Assembly (NCBI RefSeq): GCF_019175385.1
Contig: NC_083337.1
Location: forward strand, 47,344,938 to 47,408,937
Direction of reading: 5' to 3'
Origin: Lycium barbarum
Lineage: Eukaryota > Streptophyta > Magnoliopsida > Solanales > Solanaceae
Length of the DNA stretch: 64,000 bases
In this document: positions 20,231 to 30,400 of the stretch, piece by piece
How positions within the stretch are numbered: position 1 is the first letter of the stretch
Layout: every line of letters begins with the position of its first letter
The notes under the pieces: generated by a model
The model's input: the letters and a program-made list of their open reading frames with translations, nothing else
Told to the model about the DNA's origin: nothing
The model's database searches: none
Translations under genes and position numbers: made by a program

Positions 20231-20334
20231 GGACGTGATTATATCAGCATTAAGGCACCGGATTCCATCAAAGTTTCGAGGTTAAGCGTGCTAAGGTAGG
20301 AGCAATTTTAGGATGGGTGACCCCCCTGGGAAGT
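20231..20334 (+). pseudogene. 5S rRNA-like sequence inside element D
   Basis: 104 bp aligning to plant 5S rRNA, with one extra C in box C. Box A (GGTTAAGCGTGCT) is identical to the copy in C. GGCACCGGATTCCATCA here is nearer to 5S than the copy in C, while other positions are worse, so the two decayed independently. The 3' end of 5S is missing in both at the same place. Confidence 0.8.
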
Positions 20335-20553
20335 ATGTAAGAAATTCTATATATCCAGACATAGGAGACAAATGAGAAGTTAGAGTAACCTAAGGGAAAC
20401 TAGAGTATACGGAATGGCTGGAAACCTTAAGAGGTCGCGTAAGACGAGGTAGGCTAGACTGGAGAAGAGACAGAAAGTGTGTCACAGCTCTGCAAATTTT
20501 GATAGGCTTGAATAGCGTTTGGAAGTATTTCGTGGGCTAGTTGATAGTAAATG

Positions 20554-20562
<9 letters not shown>

Positions 20563-20648
<86 letters not shown>
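20563..20648. repeat. AT microsatellite in element D interior
   Basis: 86 bp of AT units. C has AAATATATGTG at the corresponding place, so this expanded from a short AT core. Confidence 0.95.
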
Positions 20649-20651
<3 letters not shown>

Positions 20652-21539
20652 TGCGTAGGATATCCCACATATGATTGTATCGGTGGACATGTGAGTTCCA
20701 GTAACCGGCGCTACGGTAAGGAAGGCATTAATCACGTAAGGGTACCGAAGATCGGGTGATAGCAAGAATAAATGATATAAGTGTTACAAGGTAAATTGAT
20801 GTCATTTTCACTATAGGTTAAGATTGGAAAGTTTTAATACAACGATATTTGAAAAAAAAAAAAAGAGTGAGTAGATGGAAAACAAAGAGATCAAAGTGTC
20901 GGAAGAAGGTGAAAGGTAAGAAACCTCAGTGAGTGAAGCTCCCGAGAGAAACTACCGGCAAAGCACGAGACTATTTGGGTAAGAACTCAAAGTAGGCATG
21001 TGAAAAGGGATGGAGTGTGGTAAAAGGAAACAGGAGAGGAGTGTATGATGTTTGAGAACCGATTTCCATAAGTGGGGCTAAAGGAATAGTGACTAGGATA
21101 GGGGGATGTGAAGTAAGAGAAAGAATGCTTAGGCTTGCGATGATGTTGAGGTGAGAGATCTATAAAAGAATAAATGTGTAGCTATATTAATGTAGTTAAA
21201 GGTTCGATGAACAAGGATAGGGAGAGTGAAAGTTGTAAGGATTCTGTGCTAAGAACAAAAGTAGCGGGACGCTTGAGAAATATGGACGCACAGCTACAAC
21301 ACAAACACGTAGTTAAAGAAGAATTACGAGCAAGTGAGCTAAGCAAGTGAAAGGACAAACAGTGGATGGAAGGGTATGGAAATGTGGACAAAATGATGAC
21401 ATAGACAGAAAGTAAAAGAAAAACTTAGGATAAGAAGTTTTAGATATGTTAGGCACAGAGTTGGAAGGAAGATGAGGAATAAGGTATAAACGAAGACTTC
21501 ATAAAAGGACTGTTGGCATATAAGGAGCCCCTTAAAGGA

Positions 21540-21556
21540 GGGGGGGGGGGGGGGGG
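21540..21556 (+). repeat. 17-G tract inside element D
   Basis: Context CCTTAAAGGA then 17 G then AGACCATGTTATATTAG, which resembles a PPT followed by an LTR start. It lies about 660 bp upstream of the true PPT. Confidence 0.9.
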
Positions 21557-22180
21557 AGACCATGTTATATTAGGCCAAAAAGGGATCACAATATTTTCAA
21601 GTACCAGAAAAGGAAACTTATTAGCTCGGGGCCAAAGTTTAAAACATGTCAGCACATCGGAAGTAACTAAAGAATGTTTCGAACGACGACGACTATTATA
21701 ACGAAAGTATCAACAATTGGTAGTCTGAGGATTTTTGGAAAGAAAGAAAGAACGTAGTGCCTATGAATGAACAAAAGAGTTCATCGGACACTAGAAAATA
21801 GTTCACGGACCATTAATTGTACGGAGCATGAGAATGTACGCTATGGAATTGTATGAATCATCGACGTGAAGCGATACTGAATCATGTCTGTAGGGGATCC
21901 ACACCGGAGAGCCAATAAGAAATAACGATGGACGAAACGAGCACCAATACAAAGAAATCAAAGACAAGTATACTTGTGTCAAGAAATGACCTGGGAAGGA
22001 TAAGGATATTGAGATGGCGCAGTGGATTAGGAGACCCATGACGTGGAATGAGGACTCGTGTAAAGACCCAGGAGTTCAAGTATAAGGAGAATAGGGTAAG
22101 GGATAAGGAATGGGCATAAAGAGAAGAACGACTATAAAAGGGACCCTCCCGAAGTATTATGACACCCCATAAGATCAGTT

Positions 22181-22217
22181 GAACATTCGAGGACGAATGT
22201 TCTAAAGGGGGGGAGGA
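22181..22217 (+). other. Pre-PPT hairpin and polypurine tract of element D
   Basis: Nine-base perfect stem GAACATTCG / CGAATGTTC with loop AGGA (22181-22202), directly followed by TAAAGGGGGGGAGGA, the plus-strand primer, and the LTR start at 22218. Confidence 0.85.
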
Positions 22218-22500
22218 TGTTATATCCCGTATTTTATACATTCAGATATTTCAAGGTGGTCGTGGTAGGTTAAGGGCAAGACTATGTTCCAAAATTATTT
22301 TAATATACAAGTTGTTTATTAATATGGAAATATTGAGAAGGGATAAGGGTAAAGATGGAAATTCACAAAATGGCTCATGGTAATATTGTGGAAGGCTAGG
22401 GGCAAAATGGGAATTTCACAAGAAGTCTTGAAAATTCTTGAAGAAGCCAAGTTAGCAGTGTGGCATATAAGTATATGTCCACATTTTTATTTAATAAGGC

Positions 22501-22504
<4 letters not shown>

Positions 22505-22545
<41 letters not shown>
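22505..22545. repeat. AT microsatellite 1 in D 3' LTR
   Basis: 41 bp of TA units in the U3 part. Confidence 0.95.
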
Positions 22546-22547
<2 letters not shown>

Positions 22548-22647
22548 ACCAAGCTTGTTACATAAGCCAAGTGGTCATATTTGCTATTTTAAGAAAGTCC
22601 AAGAAAAATGGAAAAGGGGACATGTGTCCACCTTGTATTGGTAGAAG

Positions 22648-22648
<1 letters not shown>

Positions 22649-22710
<62 letters not shown>
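22649..22710. repeat. AT microsatellite 2 in D 3' LTR
   Basis: 62 bp of TA units, about 100 bp beyond the first; R and M have AT runs in the same slot. Confidence 0.95.
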
Positions 22711-22717
<7 letters not shown>

Positions 22718-24389
22718 TTGATGACAAAATAAAGGGAAACTCATCATTTTGACTCTAGAATCTTGGAGAAAAAAAGAAAAGAAGAAGGAGAAGGGAAATA
22801 TAGTAGGTTCGGCCATGGCTCAAAAAATTGAGGCCATGGAAATTGATCAAGAAAAATTATTTTTTCTAGCTTTCCGACTAATTTGAAGGTCCTCTTTAAC
22901 ATGAGAAAATTGTTGGAGCAAGAAAACCATTCATTCTTGCAAGTTCATGACCCTAGCCAAGTAAGAAGACAAGTGGAAAAAGGTATGTATTCAGTCTTCT
23001 TTTCATATGTTATGGATGCTTTGTATATGTTGTAGAGTGAGGAATGAATGAAATTCATGAAATATCTAAGTATAGGTGTGTGGTCGAATGGAGGTGGTGG
23101 TGTAGAAGTGATGAATTAATTTTATTTAGTAGTTTGATTGTTGTGTTGTGGATTCCATGATGTAAAATGAAGGTTTGGTGGCTTGAAATGAATTTGAAAT
23201 TGTTTATGCATTATTGAAGAAGTTAGTGTGACATTAGTGTGGTTTCTTATATTTGTAAGAATAAATTTGTTAATGTATGGGTTGTTGACATAATTCATGA
23301 ATTTGGAAGTGAGACATGTGTTGGAAGATTGTAAGTTGGGTTGTTGTGGTTGAATTTGATAGAAGGAAATAGGTTGTTATTGTTCTTGTTGAATTTGGAA
23401 GGCTTCGGGTGAAGTAGTGTGTTGATTGAGTCGTTTTGAATGCTATATGAATTGAATTGAATATAAATGAAATGTCATTGAATTGTATGACAAAGGTTGT
23501 TAATGTTAGAATGCGTCTTGAATTGATTGTTGATGTTGTTGGCACGATTGTTGGTATTGTTGTTGATAGTTTGGCCGAGTTGAATTCTCGGATTGTTGAT
23601 TAATGATTTGGGCCGAGTTAGATTCTCGGGGATGGTGTATTTACAGGGGAGATGCTGCCAAAATTTCGGCAAATCATAAGTGAATTTATTTGAAAGACTA
23701 AGACAAGTATATGATGATGAGTCTAATGATTGTGTCAATCTTCTTGAAGGTAGACTAGCGATAGCGATATTGGACAATTAAGCGTAGCTAATAGGACGTG
23801 GAGCAAGTATGTTAAGGCTCGTCCCTTTCTTTCAAGGCATGATTCCGATGCTATGATTTCATAATTACTTCCATATTTTCCTTGTTTTCAAATGTTAGAT
23901 GTTTATGATTCTAAGGCATGATTCTCTTCCGATAACTCATAATTTTTTTTTTTCAAAGTGTCCGTATTCTACCAAAACAGAGGTTTATGATTTTGTAAGC
24001 TCTTATGAAAATAACGATGGATATGTTTCACAATGACAATGATGATATCAAGGATGAGAATATTTCTATGATGACTATGATAAGAATGATTTTTCAAAAA
24101 TGGCTTCTGAAACGTTCATAGAATGTTCTGTACTTCAAACGCTCGTAACTTTCTTATACTAAATCGGATTGACCCGAAACTTGTTTCTGAGCTTTCAGGT
24201 GTCGATTTATGTACGTACCTATCGAGTCTTAAACATTTGTTCCATGTGCATATGTATATGCGGCGACGCCTTATGAGACTTATGATCTTATTCCATGTTC
24301 TCTTAACACTGTTATTTGTTGCTAGTCTCGTCTTATAATAATTGTTCCTTCAAGGTGAGACAAAGTTATGATGATTATTCCATAATGAA

Positions 24390-24421
24390 ATTGGAGGTTA
24401 CCGACCTTACGTCACTCCGAT
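24390..24421 (+). promoter_or_regulatory. TGACGTAAG stem-loop, D 3' LTR
   Basis: TTGGAG pairs with CTCCGA around CTTACGTCA. It follows CCTTCAAGGTGAGA by about 40 bp, as in A and I. Confidence 0.5.
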
Positions 24422-24851
24422 AGAGTTATAGCTTTTCATTGGGCTCTTATGCATGCTTAAGTTGTGATGATTACACCGCGCCTATACGGCGGGGCCGCAC
24501 CGCTAAGGCGGGCGGCTTATGGATGATTATATTGCGCCTATACGGCCGGGCAGCACCGCTAAGGCGGGCGGCTTATGGATAATAACACTGTGTCTATATG
24601 GCACGGGCAGCACCACTAGTGGGCGGCGTGAGATGATTACCCCGGACGCGGGAGGCCCGGACGCGGGCTAATGATGATATTTGACTCAGACAGCTTATGT
24701 ATGCATGAAAGTGAAAGTGAGCATGCATGATTTCGCCTTAAGAGGCAAGCAGTTACAGTCATACCTTTTCTTTTATCTTCCATATTTCCTTATTATATTG
24801 TTGTTCATGTTCTGTCCATATTATCATGTTATCATTTATGCCTTACATACT

Positions 24852-24909
24852 CAGTACATTGCTCGTACTGACGTCCCTTCTTGTGGACGCTGCGTTTCAT
24901 GCCACGCAG
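24852..24909 (+). other. Three-hairpin cassette, D 3' LTR
   Basis: CAGTAC/GTACTG (24852-24870); CGTCC/GGACG (24872-24889); CTGCGT/ACGCAG (24890-24909). Confidence 0.65.
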
Positions 24910-25287
24910 GTACACCCAGATGAGTAGAAGATGTTCCAGCGGAGTTGGCAAGCTCCATTTGCTTTGGAGTGTTGCCGGGTCAGAGTGCTATGCTATGATG
25001 TCTTGTTCGAAGTTAGAGACTTTGCAGATAGAGTCGTGGGTATAGAGTGTCGGTATTGTATGCGGCTCCACCAGCCGAAGTGTTACTATGTTTCATGTTA
25101 CAATTTTCATGTGATGATAGATCTTATTTGAATTGAGTACAATGAAAGGAAGCTTTACTATGTATTTCATTTCTGTCTGATTTAAGAAGTCCAAGAGATT
25201 ATGTATGTAATACGAGTCAGCGGGTTCGCTCGGCTCCGAATATGGGGTCGGGTGCCCATCACACCCTTGTAAGATCGGGGTGTGACA

Positions 25288-26620
25288 ATCATCTACCATA
25301 CCTGGCCCATCATGGGACTCGGTGCCATAATCATATCATCATATATATATATACCGTACCCGACCCTCTAGTGAGGGACTCGATGAACAATGCAGTGAAA
25401 CTGTGCACGAACACATACCCAGCCCGGGACTCGGTGAATGATATATTAACGGCATGCACGAGCAGAATATCATGAGCAACCACATGCAAACTAAATCATC
25501 TGAGACTCAATAGAATATTTAGAATGAACTAACACTTAAGAATCAAAGATAACAGTCATGTCAAGTACCCCTCGAATGTCACTATGGATTATATCAAATA
25601 GGACTTCAGGAATTACAGACACGTATCAGGACATAATAACATAGCTTCTGGAAATCAAGAACATTAGCCATCCTAGTGTCTCTGAGAATAGGAGCTTCTT
25701 TGGAGTTTATATATTCGTCGTCTGTTTGTCTCACATAGACCATGCCAAAAAAAAAGGATAGCTTTACATACCTTTGACGTTTAATCCGTGACTCGATATG
25801 TATACGCTGCCCGAAGTACCTCAACCTATATTAAGACGTTAAGAACTATGGTTAAGCTACGGAAAAGCTTAAAACGTATTCCGAAGTTAGTAGCTTATTT
25901 CTAGAAAATTGGGCGGCATTTCCCCTATATTTTTCACTTCCCTCACATTCAAGCCAACTATGAAAACGACCAGAATAACATCAACAACAACACGTCCAAG
26001 TTACCATATCAAGAATTAGCCAAAACAAGATTCAAGAACACCCCAAAACAGCCCGCACCGCACGCACAACACTCCAAATCAGTCCACACGTTACACATTC
26101 AACAATAATCAACATAACGACCACTACATATTCAAGTTATCCCTAATGATCTATAACCACAACACATCATCAAAAATGACCTTATAGTAGTTCAACGATT
26201 ACAACCACCCAAAATAAACCTTTCGGATTTCTAGAGGTACGTTTTAGACTTATCTTTTCTTTCGAATCGAGCAACAACAACAATCAGTAACTATTATCCA
26301 TATACAAGTAAATCCCATCAGCGACCTAACAATAACATGCCCCGGACAGCCTATCAACTACAACAAGACAAATGCTTAATCATAACTACACTTTTAATCC
26401 TTCAACTCAACAAGAACAACCCAACAACCTCATGAACATCTAATCCAATTCATATCTCACCAATTTCATATAACAACTACAACTTTAAATATCATGATTC
26501 CTTCACTTTCAACACATAATCGATAACAACAATAACAACAACAACAATCAAACCCAATTTAATTGAAACAACTCCCATTTCAGCCCAATTACAACACCAA
26601 TGAAATCATGCATTTTCTTA
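25288..26620 (-). mobile_element. LTR fragment H, part 1
   Basis: Minus-strand LTR interior with CCGAG-type units (25370-25440) and the GGGAAATGCCGCCC module (about 25908). Its left side is cut by D and its right side by solo LTR G; the sequence resumes at 30030. No coding sequence. Confidence 0.7.
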
Positions 26621-27025
26621 TGTCACACCCTAATTCTGCTAGGGTGTGATGGGCACCCGACCCTTACCTAGGGCCGAGCGAACCCTCAGACTCTTGCTGC
26701 ACATAATATCACGTCAAACTTTTCAAATCCAATGAGATAAAATACATCGTAATTTTTTTGTTTCAGAAATATTCTTTCACGTAGCTTCCAAGCAGAACAA
26801 ATCTATAATCATACAAAATTTAGTACATAACATCGACCGACATATCGGCTGACGGAGCCGCTTACAGACTGACAACCAATACCCACGACGCTGTCTGCAA
26901 AGTCTCTAACGTAATCCAGAAAGCATAACATACATACTCTGACTCGGCAGCACTCTGGGAACAAATGGAGCTTGCCATCTGCACTGGAACATCTTCTATA
27001 CTGTCTTCAACTCACCTGGGAGTAC

Positions 27026-27083
27026 CTGCGCGGCATGAAACGCAGCCCCCGAAGAAGAGGGGGTCAGTACGGAATATGTACTG
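27026..27083 (-). other. Three-hairpin cassette, solo LTR G
   Basis: CAGTAC/GTACTG; CCCCC/GGGGG; CTGCG/CGCAG read on the minus strand. Confidence 0.6.
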
Positions 27084-27304
27084 AGTATGTAAAGCATGAA
27101 GCGCAGAAAACGAAGTCATAACCGAAGTAAAATGTACAGAAGGTGAGCACAATAACCAGAATACCAAAGTGTTGCATCTGACGTACAAATCATACATAAG
27201 AGGTTCCGGAAGACAAATACGGCAATCAAAATGCCAAAATGCTTTGCTTTCATTTGAAGAAAAAACATTTCCGTTTCATACACACAGAAGATCGAACACA
27301 CAAT

Positions 27305-27513
27305 TATCACGGCCAAAAGTCCAGCGGTCACTATCACACATACCGCGGCCAAGTATCCAGCGGTTAACATCCCAGATGCGACATACCGCGGTCAGGGGTC
27401 TAGCGGTCAATGTCGCACACACCGCGGTCTAGAATCCAGCGGTCAACATCTGTGATGCGGCATACCGCGGTCAATGTCGCACACACCGCGGTCAGGGGTC
27501 CAGCGGTCAATAT
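27305..27513. repeat. CCGCGGTC / CCAGCGGTC minisatellite in G
   Basis: About six irregular units alternating ACCGCGGTC and TCCAGCGGTCAA, not found in any other LTR of the window. Confidence 0.85.
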
Positions 27514-27744
27514 CCCATAGTACGCACAATAATATAAATGCCAAAATCGTATATCAGAAAAATACAGAAGGTAAGTAGCTTATCCAGAATATCAGAATAC
27601 TTACTTTTCAATCACAAATGATGCATATCAAAGTCATGCAAAGGGCACAGGAACATGGTCGTCACTCCCGTCTCTGGCGCCATAACACACCATACTCCAG
27701 AAGATTCCAAAACATGTACACGGTATCTCGGGAACCGGACATAT

Positions 27745-27960
27745 AACACGAGAACCCGAGAACCAGTCACATCATAATCCATATACGCAGTAACCGGGGA
27801 CGGACATATACCACAGTACCCCAGAACCGTACACGGTAACCGGAGACTGACATATACCACAGTACTCCGGAACCGAACACATCATACTCCATATACATGG
27901 CAACCGGGGACAGACATATACCACAGTACCCCGGAGCCGGACACCTCATACTTCAGAATT
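27745..27960. repeat. Degenerate 60-70 bp repeats in G
   Basis: Repeated GACATATACCACAGTACCCC and ACCGGGGAC segments, the reverse complement of the 68-bp repeat in fragment E. Confidence 0.75.
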
Positions 27961-30029
27961 ACATACATAGAACCCGACCCCTAGACAAAGGACTCGGCGA
28001 ACCATACACACGATACATACCGGCCCGGAACTCGGTGAAAGGGATCATAGCATATATACGAGCGAAGTAGTAAGAAACTAGGTGCACATAAGTTAATAGC
28101 CGATGAAGGAATCAAATGTATTATCATGATATTCGTAACGGATTATATATAACCGAATACTTATTTCGGTTACTTATATCAGATTACTCATAGCAGACTC
28201 CTCATATCGAATTACATGCTCACATCAGGATATTCGCATTAAGGAGCTTTCCATTGGCTTATGGAACGAATCAAATGGAGTCTTAGTTTCATAGATGAAA
28301 GTCTTATTTTTATATCATACAAAAATAGCTCAAGTGAGACAAACGAAGGAAGTTTCAGAACTTGTGGGCCCACCTCGGGTCAAGTCGAGGTGACGGATAT
28401 AAATTACAACATTGGACTCTATGGAGTCATCCATGAAGGTTTCAAAGCGAGCCTATCACGTCTGTACGGGTTATGGATGTTTGAACAGTTTTACAACAAA
28501 ACTTAAGGGCTATAATTCAATTGTGCTGAATGAATAGTACCAAAAATTCAGACTCGCATTCCCATGAGCAGAATAACCTACGAGGCTCAAATCCGAATCT
28601 AGTACACCTAGGATATGCCAAGAGAAGAAAAGGGATAGCTTTACATACCTTAGTTGCGCCTTACGCTCGTCCAAACTCAATCCCCGTTTCGTCCAAAATC
28701 TACAATTGGTCATAGTTGCCAAATATAAGTTCCAAGCTTTTATGAATTCAAACTTAAATTCATAGTGTCTACCGAAATTTCGGCAGCATTTCCCCTATAC
28801 ATATAGCATCCCCGAGACTTAGCTCGGCTCAATATATCAACAACAACAACCCAACAATCCAACAACACCAACAATTACCACAAAACGCACTATAACATAA
28901 ATAGTCCTCTTTTCTTCATAGTTCAACGACTTCCATTCCAACTTCACACTATCAAATTAATATCAACATTTTCCATATCCATTAACTAATTCAAGATTAT
29001 TCAAACATATTTCCATAGCATTCCAAACAATATTCATGAATTCAAGTGTTTCTGCCAATTCCATATTCCATCCGAAACTCCTACAAATGCGACAAAACCA
29101 TCACAACACATTTTTCTACTTACAAATTCATAACCAACAACAATAATCCACACTTAGAATCTTACTTCCATAATTACATTAAATCTATATTAAAATCACA
29201 TAATTTCCCATAACAACCCACAACCATTTTCAATACCAACTTGATTCACTAAACCCTTATTTACATCACAAACACCACAACAACACAACTAACAAACTAA
29301 ATGGAATTTAATTCATCACTTTCCATCATCACCATGGCACACGGCCATGCACCTACTCACACACATACACGGCTATGCCCACACACATCACAACTCCACA
29401 ATTCTCATCTAATTCCAATCCTTACAACATATATACTTATTCCATATCACAAAAGAATAGAAATCTTACCTTTTTCTTCAAACTTCCACTTGCTAACACA
29501 AGCACTTCCTTGCATTAAAAATTATACGATGTTGAAGAGCATCCTTGAGTTAGTAATATTGCTAGGAAATCATGATTTTTGGATCAAGATTGATGGACTT
29601 AAAAATTTTTGTTTCTTTTTCTCTAAGGGCCGAAACCCCCTTGATTTCTTTTGCTCTTGCTCCATTTTGTTTTGTTTTCTTGAAACTTCTATGGATGAGC
29701 ATGGATATATAATTGCTCCCTTATCTTAATCACATGACCATTTAAAGGGGTTTGGGCCAAGGCACGTGGCCGGCCACCCCCTTAAGACTTGGGCCTCATT
29801 TTTCTTTTTTCTTTTTTTGGCCCAATTCATAGTGGAACTTATTTGTAATTCCCGAAATAAATTTCCAAAATTCCAAATTTTGCCCTTGGCCTTCCTCCGT
29901 ATTTCTGCAACAATATTTCTCATAAATATCACACACATATGTTAGATAAAATAAACATAGCCTTATTTCATTCAAGTCAAACTCATTTCTAATTTTCCAA
30001 ATGCACAAAACACGGGATATAACATCTTA

Positions 30030-30400
30030 CTTCTAATTTCGCCTAATACAAATAAATCTCTCAATTACAACATCATTTAGCTCTAATTACACTATAAGAA
30101 AAATAAATCTTACCTTAAATACGCTAGAACAGATCCTACAATCACTTGCACCAATTGTACCACTTCTTCTTCCTCAATCCAATTTCTAACGTTGCTGCTC
30201 CTTTAAATGCTTAGAACACCTCTAGGGAATTTATTTTTTTTCCTTCAAAGCCAAGCTGGCCGTGAGCTGCCATGGCTGGTGTAATTCTCTCTTCAAAATG
30301 AGTTTTTATGAGACTGACATGGAAAAAGAGGCATGACAAGATGAAGGTTTAGCAAATCAAAGAGAATAGGTTTTGTCAATGCGATACGTTGTGTTTCGGG
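30030..30400 (-). mobile_element. LTR fragment H, part 2
   Basis: Continuation of H beyond G's TSD, with the ATCTTACCTT-type segment also seen in S and G near their U3. No TGTTATA terminus was found before element I sequence begins, so the right edge is approximate. Confidence 0.5.

Larger units (their letters stand above)
19544..22217 (+). mobile_element. Element D non-coding interior
   Basis: No frame shows gag or pol homology; long frames in the AT run are only Ile-Tyr repeats. Recognisable parts in order: PBS, leader stem-loop, 5S-like sequence, 86-bp AT microsatellite, 17-G tract, pre-PPT hairpin and PPT. The plus strand is markedly purine-rich from about 20340 to 22210. Confidence 0.8.
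18733..25287 (+). mobile_element. Element D: non-autonomous LTR element (LARD-like)
   Basis: Composite of a truncated 5' LTR (18733-19543), a 2.67-kb non-coding interior and a complete 3' LTR (22218-25287). PBS, leader stem-loop, PPT and intact LTR termini are present but no gag or pol, the definition of a large retrotransposon derivative. It must have used proteins from a relative; element C has the same leader signals and a gag. The right flank starts ATCAT; the left TSD is lost with the 5' LTR. Confidence 0.82.
22218..25287 (+). mobile_element. Element D 3' LTR, complete
   Basis: 3070 bp, TGTTATATCCCG to GGGGTGTGACA. The first half resembles LTRs C, M and R (including the GGCCATGG box near 22812 and leader GCTGCCAAAATTTCGGC near 23652); the second half resembles B and F. 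It carries the TGACGTAAG stem-loop (24390-24421), GGCCGGGCAGCACCGC units (24470-24620) and the three-hairpin cassette. Confidence 0.9.
26621..30024 (-). mobile_element. Solo LTR G with 5-bp TSD TCTTA
   Basis: 3404 bp, minus strand TGTTATATCCCGTG to TAGGGTGTGACA. TCTTA flanks both sides (26616-26620 and 30025-30029), with no PBS or PPT attached, so this is a solo LTR left by recombination between two LTRs of a full element. It contains the three-hairpin cassette, two tandem-repeat arrays, a GTGGGCCCACCTCGG motif and an intact ACCGAAATTTCGG module (28771). Confidence 0.92.

Noticed and set aside
20454..20765. Ile-Tyr repeat proteins on both strands
   Set aside because: Pure translation of the AT microsatellite.
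29301..29729. 142-codon open frame in solo LTR G
   Set aside because: Sits in the U3/leader of an LTR; the sister LTR S has no matching intact frame.
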